58,190 bases of DNA from Acidobacteria bacterium 28-9. Its GTDB lineage: Bacteria; Acidobacteriota; Blastocatellia; Pyrinomonadales; Pyrinomonadaceae. Positions 9,202 to 17,049 of the stretch are shown one piece after another. The position numbers and the translations under genes are program-made. The first letter of the stretch is position 1. The number at the start of each line of letters is the position of its first letter. The DNA is taken from positions 1 through 58,190 of the forward strand of contig MWYY01000018.1 of assembly GCA_002050355.1 (NCBI GenBank). The letters run 5' to 3'. The notes beneath the pieces are model-generated. The model searched no databases and was not told the DNA's origin. It saw only the letters and a list, made by a program, of their open reading frames with translations.

Positions 9202-9714
9202 ATGATAAAACTTGCGAGAAAACAAATTAAATTCGAGAAAACAACCGAAACGCGTTCGTGTCTGAAAATCGGCGAGGTTTCGCAGGCTTCGGGTATCGGT
9301 ATCGAGGCTTTGCGGTTTTACGAGCGAAGCGGATTGCTCGGAAGACCGGCGCGGACGGCAAGCGGTTATCGCGTTTATGACCAAAGCGTGCTTGACCGAC
9401 TAGCATTTATCAAAAAAGCGCAGATGTTCGGATTTTCGCTCGACGAAATCAGGCACATTATCGCCGAGAGCAATGCCGGAGAAAGTCCGTGCGCTGAGGT
9501 GCGCGAGATTGTGCGTCGTCGCCTGTCCGAACTTGATAAACATTTGCAGAATTTGCGCCGTTATCGCAAGGAACTCGCGGCGACGCTCGAAGGGTGGGAC
9601 GAAAAGGGCGCAGCGGACGGCGACGTTTGCGGTTTGATTGAAGGCTCGAAAATGATAGCCGAACCGATTATTACCGAATCTGCTTTAAAACGGAGAAAGA
9701 CAAATAAAATTTAA
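9202..9714 (+). CDS. MerR-family heavy-metal-responsive regulator
   Basis: A 170-residue regulator. The winged helix (CLKIGEVSQASGIGIEALRFYERSGLL, about 21-47, then GYRVYDQSVLDRLAFIKKAQMFGFSLDEI) is followed by a long dimerisation helix and a metal-site region with one Cys in SPCAEVREIV and one in DVCGLIEGS. That spacing resembles the Zn/Cd/Pb branch (ZntR/CadR-like) more than the Hg branch, which has three such cysteines. It is preceded by its own operator and followed 9 bp later by a heavy-metal-associated-domain protein, as in metal-export operons. No efflux ATPase follows. Confidence 0.88.
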   Translation: MIKLARKQIKFEKTTETRSCLKIGEVSQASGIGIEALRFYERSGLLGRPARTASGYRVYDQSVLDRLAFIKKAQMFGFSLDEIRHIIAESNAGESPCAEVREIVRRRLSELDKHLQNLRRYRKELAATLEGWDEKGAADGDVCGLIEGSKMIAEPIITESALKRRKTNKI

Positions 9715-9723
9715 GGTAAAAAT

Positions 9724-10050
9724 ATGGAAACACAAAATACGACGGAAACAATTACTGTAAAAACGCCGGATATAATCTGCGGCGGTTGCGCGGGCAGCAT
9801 TAAAAACGCACTCGGAAAAATGGAAGGCGTCAAAAAAGTCGAGGTCGATGTTAATACCAAAATGGTTTCAATCGAATACGGCAAACAGATCTCGCGCGAG
9901 CAGATTACAGCTCAAGAAGCGAAGGCTAATATTCCACCATTTATTGGAGTTTATAAAGTTTATTGCAGAGCCGTTTATTTATTTTTGTCGATTTTTCAAA
10001 ATTTTTACAAACGAACCGGAACGAAGTTCATCTGGCGAAAGAGTGGTTAA
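9724..10050 (+). CDS. Heavy-metal-associated (HMA) domain protein, 3' end altered
   Basis: The first 60 residues are a CopZ/MerP-like HMA domain with the metal loop GGCAGS (Cys pair reduced to ICGGC) and KKVEVDVNTKMVSIEYGKQIS. Normally the fold ends with a short helix-strand after REQI. Here it turns after ITAQ into unrelated sequence (EAKANIPPFIGVYKVYCRAV), and its last 24 codons run antisense across the 3' end of the convergent DUF6986 gene. This suggests that a deletion near 9915-9930 removed the true end and any downstream metal ATPase. The first part probably still binds metal; the whole may be a decaying gene. Confidence 0.6.
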   Translation: METQNTTETITVKTPDIICGGCAGSIKNALGKMEGVKKVEVDVNTKMVSIEYGKQISREQITAQEAKANIPPFIGVYKVYCRAVYLFLSIFQNFYKRTGTKFIWRKSG

Positions 10051-11313
10051 ATTCTGAGCTTCCTGTTCGGTCAGAGCGCGGCAGTTGATTGCGCGGAGGA
10101 AATAATTGAGCAGCCCTTGTCCGGTTGCCGCATCGTCAAAAACATCACCGACAAGCGTTGCCTGCGCAGCCTTTGCGACAAAATTGCTTAGTCGTTCGGA
10201 AGCCGCGTCCAAGCCTTCGAGAAAGAATGTATAAACCGCCGCATAGCGCGTTGGAAATTGAGCCGGATGTAAATCCCAACCTTGATAGAAGGCGTTGGTG
10301 AGCGAATGTCGGACGTGGTGGTAATGCAGCTTCCAAGCCCGATGCACGACGGCGCGATTTTCCGCTTCCTGTGTCGCAGTTAGCTCCCCACGATGCGGCG
10401 CGACAGGCATAATATTTGTCGCGCCGTCCGACAACCAGATTCCCGTCCCGCCTAAGGAAACCTGCATTATATGACGTGCGAAATCGCAAGCTGGATGCAG
10501 CATATCTTGATACGCGGCGGTGATGCTGCAACTCGCCGTATAATCGTAGGTGCCGAAATGCGCCGCTATGCAGCGTCCGCGGGTGGCATCAAGCAGTTGC
10601 GGGAGATGGGTTTCGCCGCGTTCATTGATGATTGATTGCGTCGTTTCAACCATCATTTCCATTTTGAGTGAGCCTGTCGGCAGACCGAGTTTCGGCTCAA
10701 GCAAATCGAAGATGTCGGCGAGGGTCGCCACTTGCGCTGGATGCACGATTTTCGGCAGCGTAACCACAAAATTTTCTGGTAAGTGTCCGCCGGAAGTTTC
10801 GACAAGCGTTGTCAAAAACAAATCAAGGGTGCGAATGCTGCGAGCGTGTAACTCATCCGAAAATGTTTTGATGCGAATACCGAGAAACGGCGGCAGCGTT
10901 CCTGCTTCAAGACCTTTCGCCGCTTCCTGCGCGGCTGATACAGCGTGTCTGTCCTCTTCGTCATCGGGGCGCGAGCCATAGCCGTCTTCAAAATCAATGC
11001 GAAAATCTTCGACTGCTTCCCGTACAAGTTTTTCCCGAACCCGCTCATAAATTGTATCGGCTAATTTATCCGGCAGTTCGAGTACTTGCGCGAAAGTCTT
11101 CGCATCTGGCGCATACGTATCAAATGAGCGTATCGCAAGTGTGCCAAGACGCGACGCAGTGTCCGATTTGAAAAGGTGCGCACCGCCATACACGGTATGA
11201 ACCGGCTGTCGTCGACCCGATTCGCCCGGATAGCGCGATGCGAACGCGCTGAGAGACGATTGTAGTCCTTTAGTGATTTGCTGCATTGATTTCTGAGAAA
11301 GTGTTGTTGTCAT
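9979..11313 (-). CDS. DUF6986 / HpcH-HpaI aldolase-superfamily protein of the urate cluster
   Basis: A 444-residue protein of the citrate-lyase/malate-synthase-like TIM-barrel group. Visible blocks include FRIDFEDGYGSRPDDEEDRH (an acidic metal-binding stretch), FVVTLPKIVHPAQV, MEMMVETTQSIINERG and HFGTYDYTASCSITAAYQ. It is the last gene of the purine operon, 57 bp after urate oxidase. From the family fold it should do Mg-dependent C-C bond chemistry on a small 2-oxo acid such as glyoxylate, the end product of ureidoglycolate breakdown. That role is inference from context. Its 3' end overlaps the altered HMA gene on the other strand. Confidence 0.75.
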   Translation of the reverse strand: MTTTLSQKSMQQITKGLQSSLSAFASRYPGESGRRQPVHTVYGGAHLFKSDTASRLGTLAIRSFDTYAPDAKTFAQVLELPDKLADTIYERVREKLVREAVEDFRIDFEDGYGSRPDDEEDRHAVSAAQEAAKGLEAGTLPPFLGIRIKTFSDELHARSIRTLDLFLTTLVETSGGHLPENFVVTLPKIVHPAQVATLADIFDLLEPKLGLPTGSLKMEMMVETTQSIINERGETHLPQLLDATRGRCIAAHFGTYDYTASCSITAAYQDMLHPACDFARHIMQVSLGGTGIWLSDGATNIMPVAPHRGELTATQEAENRAVVHRAWKLHYHHVRHSLTNAFYQGWDLHPAQFPTRYAAVYTFFLEGLDAASERLSNFVAKAAQATLVGDVFDDAATGQGLLNYFLRAINCRALTEQEAQNLTTLSPDELRSGSFVKILKNRQK

Positions 11314-11370
11314 AGAAAATTTATAAATGATGATTTTCCTGTTTTTTCAATTCGCGTTTCGGCATTTTCA

Positions 11371-12216
11371 CTAACGCGACAATCGAGCTTCTATCAACCC
11401 GTGTGGCTCGTCCGTCGGCAAGAATATCTGATTGCCGTTCTCCAAGCCTAAACGCGCCAAATCTACCGGCAAATAATGTATATTCGGAAGCGAGAACGAT
11501 ATTTCCGCGATGCCGGGAAATTTCTCCAGCACTGCTTCGCCCATCGCGTAAAGCGTGTGCTGCACCGAAAGGCTTTTGTGTTCGGCAAAAGTTTCGATAA
11601 TCGTTTGCCGTATTCCGTTCCAAGTGCTACCAATAACCGAATCAGCATTGGCATATTGCCAGTTCGCTTTGATGGAAGTGGCAAGGATTCTGTCAGTCAC
11701 TTCCGGCAGTGTTGTGTATTGGTCTTTGATATAGCCGACGAAACCCGATTCGGTTGTTTTCAGGACAATTAAACCTTCAACTCCCGATTCAATGGTTGCG
11801 CCTTCACGCGCAACACTGACCTTTGCAGTGCGCTTTTCGTTGCTGCCTTTGATGAAAGAATGCGGGTGTGATTGCTCGCCTAAAGCCATACGCGCCCAGC
11901 CGTGTTCGGCAATTTCGATAATAACTCGCGTTGCGAGCGGATTGTTTGTCAAAAAATGGTTCGCTAGACGCAGCGCAAATATTTCGATTTCATCAATTTC
12001 CTGTGTCTGCGAGGCTAATGCATAGACCGTGTTTTTCATCGTGTCGGTGGGCAGGACTTTGCTGTTATCGCCAACAGTGTGAACTTCTGTAAATTCGCCT
12101 TCAAATGCTATATGAACGGTAGTTTCTTGTATTTCGTGCCGTTCGCCGCGCCGCGCAACTTTCATCAGCCGCACGCGCGATTTGCCGTATTTGTTGTGGA
12201 GTATTTTGACTGACAT
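11371..12216 (-). CDS. Urate oxidase (uricase)
   Basis: A 281-residue cofactor-free oxidase that converts urate and oxygen to 5-hydroxyisourate and peroxide. The two tunnel-fold repeats are clear: NKYGKSRVRLMKV near the N-terminus (with the charge-relay Lys), VLPTDTMKNTVYALA (with the catalytic Thr), GLIVLKTTESGFVGYIKD, and the C-terminal LPNIHYLPVDLARLGLEN with its active-site His. The length is normal. It follows uraH by 4 bp in the operon, and its product is the substrate of that enzyme. It ends with a TAG stop codon. Confidence 0.95.
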   Translation of the reverse strand: MSVKILHNKYGKSRVRLMKVARRGERHEIQETTVHIAFEGEFTEVHTVGDNSKVLPTDTMKNTVYALASQTQEIDEIEIFALRLANHFLTNNPLATRVIIEIAEHGWARMALGEQSHPHSFIKGSNEKRTAKVSVAREGATIESGVEGLIVLKTTESGFVGYIKDQYTTLPEVTDRILATSIKANWQYANADSVIGSTWNGIRQTIIETFAEHKSLSVQHTLYAMGEAVLEKFPGIAEISFSLPNIHYLPVDLARLGLENGNQIFLPTDEPHGLIEARLSR

Positions 12217-12220
12217 AAAT

Positions 12221-12562
12221 TTAACTTCCGCGATAAGTCGAATAACCGAACGGACTCAGCAACAGAGGAACGTGATAATGCTGCGCCGCATCGCGCACAG
12301 TAAACGCCACCGTTACCTGTGGATAGAATCCTTCGATTTGTTGCTTCGTGAAATAAGTTCCCGTGTCAAAAGTGAGACGATAATTGCCTGACAATAAATC
12401 TGTATCCGGCGCGAGCAAATCGCGCAATCTTCCGTCGTCATCAGTTACACCTTTACCGATGACTTCCCAGTCTGGTGAGGTTTGCCTTTCCAATATGACA
12501 AGAACGCCTCGCGCCGGAAAGCCCGACGAAACATCCAGAATATGGGTAGTGATTGCGCTCAT
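12221..12562 (-). CDS. uraH: 5-hydroxyisourate hydrolase (transthyretin-like)
   Basis: A 113-residue transthyretin-fold enzyme that opens 5-hydroxyisourate to OHCU. It begins with the conserved THILDVSSGFPARG and ends with the invariant C-terminal YRGS signature that separates the hydrolase from animal transthyretin. The active-site His occurs in HYHVPLLLSPFGYSTYRGS. Its ATG follows the stop of uraD without a gap, so both are translated together, matching consecutive reaction steps. Confidence 0.95.
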   Translation of the reverse strand: MSAITTHILDVSSGFPARGVLVILERQTSPDWEVIGKGVTDDDGRLRDLLAPDTDLLSGNYRLTFDTGTYFTKQQIEGFYPQVTVAFTVRDAAQHYHVPLLLSPFGYSTYRGS

Positions 12563-13081
12563 TTAATTTCCCGCTTCTAACAATTTTTTCAACCTGATTT
12601 CCGTTATTTTTCTCTGTTCTTCAGCCGCGATACAAAGTTCAACATCGGCGGTGTTACAGACACGCTTGCAGCAAATTTCAAGCATTTCTTCCGCGCTTTT
12701 ACCGGTAGCGCAAACAATAAATATATAACCGAACTTCTCTTCATACAAACGATTGGCTTCAGCTAATGCGTCCAAAACCGAATCGGCTGCGGTGCGCGTG
12801 CCGGACTGTTCGCCGTGCGACCAGTCGGCAGACTGCGCCTGTTGTTTCGGGGCAGCTTGACGCGCACCAATTTTGGGATGAGCGTCGAACGCTTCCAGCC
12901 AATTCTCAGGCTCAAGATTTTGCCAGATTTGGTTGGCTTGCTTGACCAGCGCTGTGGAATCAGCAAAAGGGCGCATCTCGGTCATTTTGCGCGCCCATGC
13001 TTGCGAACCGCAACAATCAAGAAATCTTGCTTCCGCAGTTTCGTGCGGAGCGTTATTTAGCTTTTCCAATCCTTCGCTCAT
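12563..13081 (-). CDS. uraD: OHCU decarboxylase
   Basis: A 172-residue all-helical enzyme that decarboxylates 2-oxo-4-hydroxy-4-carboxy-5-ureidoimidazoline to S-allantoin. FDAHPKIG carries the family's catalytic His, and the C-terminal part has the usual EEMLEICCKRVCNTADVEL helix. The ATG overlaps the allantoicase stop by 4 bases (ATGA), showing translational coupling. The length fits the short bacterial form, not fused to uraH as in some species. Confidence 0.93.
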   Translation of the reverse strand: MSEGLEKLNNAPHETAEARFLDCCGSQAWARKMTEMRPFADSTALVKQANQIWQNLEPENWLEAFDAHPKIGARQAAPKQQAQSADWSHGEQSGTRTAADSVLDALAEANRLYEEKFGYIFIVCATGKSAEEMLEICCKRVCNTADVELCIAAEEQRKITEIRLKKLLEAGN

Positions 13082-14067
13082 TCCGAGAGTCTACCGTAAA
13101 GACGCAGACGGCTTACGCCGCCGTCTGGATAGATGTTGAATCGTACGTGCGTTACAGTGCCGCAGTTTTCAAGTTCGTCAACAAAAATATGCCGTGCGTG
13201 AGCTTGAAGCCTAGTCTTTGGTAGAAGCTCCTGCCAGACAATCTCATCAAGATTTGTATTGCTGCCCGCTTCAATCGAACAGCTTTCGGGGTAATTTCCT
13301 TTGAAGTGCGACGTATCCACTTCAACACGCTTGATAGTTCCCGCGTTGCCGAGTTTGATAACGCACCAATCAAAACCTTCTCCCCGTCGCCGCTTGGTTT
13401 CCCAACCATCACTCATATCTTGAGCACGTCCGGGCATAATCAAATTATGGCGATGTCCGAAAAACATATCGCTGGCTTCCAATACAGTCCCGCCGTGTTC
13501 CGCCGCCGCTAAATCAATCTCGCTGTTCCGGCGGCGCAAGGCTTCCCAATCCGGCAAAACTTCGCCAAAGATGCGAAGCCGCGCCACGCCCCCGTCGGGA
13601 TAAATTTTCAGCCGCAAATGCGTCACGCGCTCTCGGAAATTTATTGTAAAACGATTTTGCGAATCGCCTTCCAATTCCGCTTGAGGCAGAATTTCAGTCC
13701 ATTCGGTTTCCGCATTAAGCAGTTGCTCAATGTCCGGCTGTCCGTCAATCGCGCACGCTTCAAGCGAGCAATGCGAAGGAAAATTGCCGCGAAAAAAACC
13801 CGTGTCTACGACAACGCCGTGAATAATGCCCGCAAGTCCCAGCCGAATAACGCACCAATCAAATTTTTCGTCCAAGCGCGGCGAGCGGCGGCGGCGCGTT
13901 TCCCATCCGTCCATCCATTTACCAAGGTCGGTGTATTTGCCTTCGATAAAAATCGGCGCGTTCGGCTTGAGCAAATTTTCTTTCGGCGCGAAAAAATCAT
14001 CATTGGCGTATAAAACTGCCCCGCCAAGTTTCTCGGAAGCTAAATCAATCAGTTCGGTAAAATCCAT
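13078..14067 (-). CDS. alc: Allantoicase
   Basis: A 329-residue enzyme that splits allantoate into ureidoglycolate and urea. It shows the two internally repeated jelly-roll halves of the family, each with a WETRRRR-type motif (GWETRRRRSPRLDEKFDWCVI; GWETKRRRGEGFDWCVIKLG) and a YPDGGVARLR / YPDGGVSRLR ending. It lies 18 bp after allantoinase and overlaps uraD by 4 bases. No ureidoglycolate lyase or urease gene is visible in the window, so the pathway's last steps are encoded elsewhere or handled by the DUF6986 protein. Confidence 0.95.
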   Translation of the reverse strand: MDFTELIDLASEKLGGAVLYANDDFFAPKENLLKPNAPIFIEGKYTDLGKWMDGWETRRRRSPRLDEKFDWCVIRLGLAGIIHGVVVDTGFFRGNFPSHCSLEACAIDGQPDIEQLLNAETEWTEILPQAELEGDSQNRFTINFRERVTHLRLKIYPDGGVARLRIFGEVLPDWEALRRRNSEIDLAAAEHGGTVLEASDMFFGHRHNLIMPGRAQDMSDGWETKRRRGEGFDWCVIKLGNAGTIKRVEVDTSHFKGNYPESCSIEAGSNTNLDEIVWQELLPKTRLQAHARHIFVDELENCGTVTHVRFNIYPDGGVSRLRLYGRLSE

Positions 14068-14085
14068 AATTATTTTTGACTGTCG

Positions 14086-15441
14086 TTATTTTGCCAGCAA
14101 AACGCCAATCGGGTCGGCGGGAAATTGTCCACTCTCATAGACTTTTGTGCCGCGCACGTAAGTCGCTTCCACAACGCCGCGCAAATTCATTCCTGCATAC
14201 GGCGTGAGCTTATTTTTAAATTCAATAATTTCCGGCACGACTTTGAATTCTTTTTCAGGTTGAAAAATTACAATATCCGCATCCCAGCCAACCGCCAGAC
14301 GACCTTTGCGTTTATCTAAACCCGCCAGCTTCGCGGGCGCATCCGACATCCATCGAATTAGCTCGCGCAAACCGAAACCGCGCTTTTGTAACTCAGTCCA
14401 TATTGCGGGCAAGCTGAATTGCAATGCCGCAATGCCGCCCCATGCTTCCAGAAAATCGCCCGTTTCCAGTAATTTCAAATTCGGCGTGCAGGGCGAGTGG
14501 TCGGAAACAACCATATCAATCACGCCGTCCGCCAACGCCGCCCAGAGTTTTTCACGATTCTCGCGCTCGCGCACCGGCGGACAGCATTTGAAATGAGTCG
14601 CGCCGTCGGGAATTTCTTCCGCCGCGAAGGTTAGATAATGCGGGCAAGTTTCCACCGTCAGCGGCAAACCTTCCGCTTTCGCCGCTTTTAATAATGGCAG
14701 AACGTCGGACGAAGAATGATGAACGATGTGAACCCGCGCTCCGGTTTCGCGGCAAAGCCGAATCATCAATTTAACAGCTTCATTTTCCGACGCTCGCGGA
14801 CGCGATTTGAGAAAGGTTTGATAATCTTGCGGATTGCAGTGTTTTAATTTTTCGATAGCGTTTTCAATCGGTTCGGGCAATTCGGCATGAACGAGCAAAA
14901 CCGAGCCGAGCGCGGCTAACTCCGGCATCGCTTCAAGCAAATGTGATTCTATAACGTGCGGGAACTCGTCAACACCGGAATGTATCAAAAAGCATTTGAA
15001 GCCACAAACACCGGCATCTAAAAGCGGCTTTAATTCGTGTGTGTTGCCCGGAATTACGCCGCCCCAGAAAGCAACGTCAATCCAACATTTTCCTTGTGCC
15101 GCCGCGAGTTTTTCATTAAATCCATCCGTCGTGGTGGTCGGCGGAATGCTGTTGAGCGGCATATCAACCAAGGTCGTTATGCCGCCAGCCGCCGCCGCCC
15201 GCGTCGCCGTCGCAAAGCCTTCCCATTCGGTGCGTCCCGGTTCGTTGACGTGAACGTGCGCATCGACCAGTCCCGGCATCACCACCGCATCTCCAGCATC
15301 TACGAGTAGAGTTTGAGCCGGAACTTCATCCCATTCGCCCAAAGCTGCAATGACGCTATCACGAATATGCACTGAAGCCGAACTTACGGTTTCCGACACT
15401 ACAACTCGACGACTGCGAATAACTAGGTCTAGCTTGTCCAT
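14086..15441 (-). CDS. allB: Allantoinase
   Basis: A 451-residue cyclic amidohydrolase that hydrolyses allantoin to allantoate. VDAHVHVNEPGRTEWEGF supplies the HxH metal pair. GFKCFLIHSGVDEFPHV carries the lysine that is carboxylated to bridge the metals, and later ligands sit in VHIVHHSSS and VSDHSPCT. It is the first gene of a six-gene minus-strand operon whose enzymes act in chemical sequence. The upstream gap (15442-15540) shows only AT-rich DNA suitable for a promoter. Confidence 0.95.
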   Translation of the reverse strand: MDKLDLVIRSRRVVVSETVSSASVHIRDSVIAALGEWDEVPAQTLLVDAGDAVVMPGLVDAHVHVNEPGRTEWEGFATATRAAAAGGITTLVDMPLNSIPPTTTTDGFNEKLAAAQGKCWIDVAFWGGVIPGNTHELKPLLDAGVCGFKCFLIHSGVDEFPHVIESHLLEAMPELAALGSVLLVHAELPEPIENAIEKLKHCNPQDYQTFLKSRPRASENEAVKLMIRLCRETGARVHIVHHSSSDVLPLLKAAKAEGLPLTVETCPHYLTFAAEEIPDGATHFKCCPPVRERENREKLWAALADGVIDMVVSDHSPCTPNLKLLETGDFLEAWGGIAALQFSLPAIWTELQKRGFGLRELIRWMSDAPAKLAGLDKRKGRLAVGWDADIVIFQPEKEFKVVPEIIEFKNKLTPYAGMNLRGVVEATYVRGTKVYESGQFPADPIGVLLAK

Positions 15442-15540
15442 ATACTCGTTCGTACGTGAATGAAAGTAAGCAGATTCTACTTCAATAGTCGCTTCATCTT
15501 TCTGTTTAATTTTTTGCTCATAGCGGGATTGACCCCCTGT

Positions 15541-16272
15541 TCAAGGTTGAAAATCTTGTCTCTTAAACACTAAACAAGTACGCTTTAGAGTAGGCAAAGC
15601 CTTTGCTCCGACCTCACTGTTCTCAAAAAAAACGCCCCGCGAAAGTCCGGAATCTGAGCCATCATCAATGCGATTTTCTTCATTTATTAGAAAGGCAAAC
15701 ATATCGTGATTGCTGGCATATAGACCGGCAGGCGCAGCAGGATCACCAACATTTATTGATAAGAAATCTTTGACAGCCAAAACATCGTCTTCCGTTGCCG
15801 GGCGTGTGCCGGGTTGATCCGGAAATGCTGGGCGTGCCGGCTGCACACGCCAGCCTATTTTGGTGAGGGGCATGTGGCGTGTCGCTCCCAAATTAACTAG
15901 AACTCCAAAATCAAGATAAGCAAGCGTTGTAAGTGTTAGCGCGTTTCTAACCATTCCTTTGTGTAAATTTTTATCAACGTCTTCAGTCATTTTTATAACA
16001 CGCTCAAGACTATTTTTGAATCTGTAAGGGTCAAGAGATGTTGAAAAAATAGCGTCTGAACCGTCTAAAGCCATAAGGATTTTCAGGACATATTCTTTTT
16101 CCTTAGTTGTGAGAGTTTTCGCGTCTGCAAAAACATCGTTAGCGGGCGATGGTACAGGCTTAGATTTTTTCGGGCGTTGTGGTTTTGCCTTACGCTGCCC
16201 AAAGGGCGGCGTGCTTGCCATAGAGCAAAGCAAAAGGACAAGTGCAATTTGCAATAAAAGAATTTTCTTCAT
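15541..16272 (-). CDS. Secreted hypothetical protein next to an attC-like site
   Basis: A 243-residue product with a signal peptide (MKKILLLQIALVLLLCSMAS), a short basic, proline-rich linker (RKAKPQRPKKSKPVPSPAND), and a mainly helical body with no family I recognise. Its 5' end lies just beyond an attC-like site, and on the minus strand it would be the next cassette after the 154-residue membrane protein. No matching attC-like element was found past its own 3' end, so if it arrived as a cassette its downstream site has been lost. Confidence 0.65.
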   Translation of the reverse strand: MKKILLLQIALVLLLCSMASTPPFGQRKAKPQRPKKSKPVPSPANDVFADAKTLTTKEKEYVLKILMALDGSDAIFSTSLDPYRFKNSLERVIKMTEDVDKNLHKGMVRNALTLTTLAYLDFGVLVNLGATRHMPLTKIGWRVQPARPAFPDQPGTRPATEDDVLAVKDFLSINVGDPAAPAGLYASNHDMFAFLINEENRIDDGSDSGLSRGVFFENSEVGAKALPTLKRTCLVFKRQDFQP

Positions 16273-16300
16273 AAAGACTGTTTCGAGTTTAAAAGAAGCA

Positions 16301-16413
16301 ATTCAACGGCTGAGATGACGTGGCGCAAAACCAGCCACACGCAAGTTTAGGTTTAACGGATAACGTAATAACAAAGTCGCTGTTTTGCCCTCACGTCCAT
16401 TGAATTGTTGGGC
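16301..16413 (-). mobile_element. attC-like recombination site A
   Basis: A 113-bp imperfect palindrome. The outer boxes are ATTCAAC (16301-16307, RYYYAAC) and GTTGGGC (16407-16413, GTTRRRY), exactly the integron core-site consensus. The inner arms GATGACGTGGCGCAAAA and TTTTGCCCTCACGTCC pair with one unpaired base, like the extrahelical bases of attC. It follows the 3' end of the 154-residue ORF. It is about 80% identical to site B over roughly 100 bp. Confidence 0.7.
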
Positions 16414-16448
16414 GGCGGCTTCATCAAGGACGCGCCGCTTTTATTTCT

Positions 16449-16913
16449 TCAAGTTTGAATGATACGACTGCTCGCGCCAAGACTTCTCCAACTTGTAACT
16501 GTTCCGATAAGATAAGCTAAACCGATGACCAGCGAAACTAACGAGAACACAATCTCACGCGGCGCAACTTCCGATGATGTAACAATCTGGAAAAATTGCT
16601 GAAAAACTGCGACTCCACGAAGCGTATAAACTGCTCCGATTAGTATCAAAGCAATCTTCAGAAGCGGTAATCGCCGAATTACTCCCGCGCCCGACAAGCC
16701 ATAAAATCCCCAAGTTGCAAAAACGGCTGCCAGAACGAGCGTCAGCACCGCAGGAAAAGCCGAACCTGATTCTGCTGCCTTCGCCATCCCTTCGCCCGCG
16801 CTAAAGTATCTGTAAGCTGATGCACCGACGAAGATAATTATGACGTGGAGAAGCGCGACGGCAAAACTGAGAATGCCGCCTAATTTAAGCCACTGATTTC
16901 CCATACACATCAT
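16449..16913 (-). CDS. Four-helix membrane protein in a gene-cassette setting
   Basis: A 154-residue protein with four hydrophobic segments (GILSFAVALLHVIIIFVGA, AVLTLVLAAVFATWGFYGL, LLKIALILIGAVYTLRGVA, IVFSLVSLVIGLAYLIGTV) and short polar loops. I do not recognise a named family. It fills almost all the space between attC-like sites B and A and reads toward site A, the exact arrangement of an integron gene cassette, about 630 bp in total. Cassette proteins of unknown function with this topology are common. Confidence 0.75.
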   Translation of the reverse strand: MMCMGNQWLKLGGILSFAVALLHVIIIFVGASAYRYFSAGEGMAKAAESGSAFPAVLTLVLAAVFATWGFYGLSGAGVIRRLPLLKIALILIGAVYTLRGVAVFQQFFQIVTSSEVAPREIVFSLVSLVIGLAYLIGTVTSWRSLGASSRIIQT

Positions 16914-16929
16914 TTAATCACAGAAAGCC

Positions 16930-17042
16930 GCCCAATGGCGGAGATGACGTGGGCGGAAACCGCCAGCACACAAGCTAAAGTTTAACGGACAATGTGATAA
17001 CAAAGTCTCTTTTTCGCCCTCACGTCCATTGAATTGTTATGT
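16930..17042 (-). mobile_element. attC-like recombination site B
   Basis: 113 bp, the same length as sites A and C. The outer boxes are GCCCAAT (16930-16936) and GTTATGT (17036-17042); the inner arms are GACGTGGGCGGAAA and TTTCGCCCTCACGTCC. Read on the minus strand, its distal box ATTGGGC begins the next cassette and is complementary (one mismatch) to the first box of site A, as cassette recombination predicts. It lies 8 bp past the TPR pseudogene stop. Confidence 0.7.
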
Positions 17043-17049
17043 TGCGCCG

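Noticed and set aside
10145-10981. Frames of 128 and 143 codons over the DUF6986 gene
   Set aside because: They are shadows of an intact gene with clear conserved blocks.
16301-17042. Sites A and B as transposon ends or a MITE
   Set aside because: No target-site duplication or transposase is visible, and the end boxes differ between copies in the crosswise way expected of cassettes rather than being identical termini.
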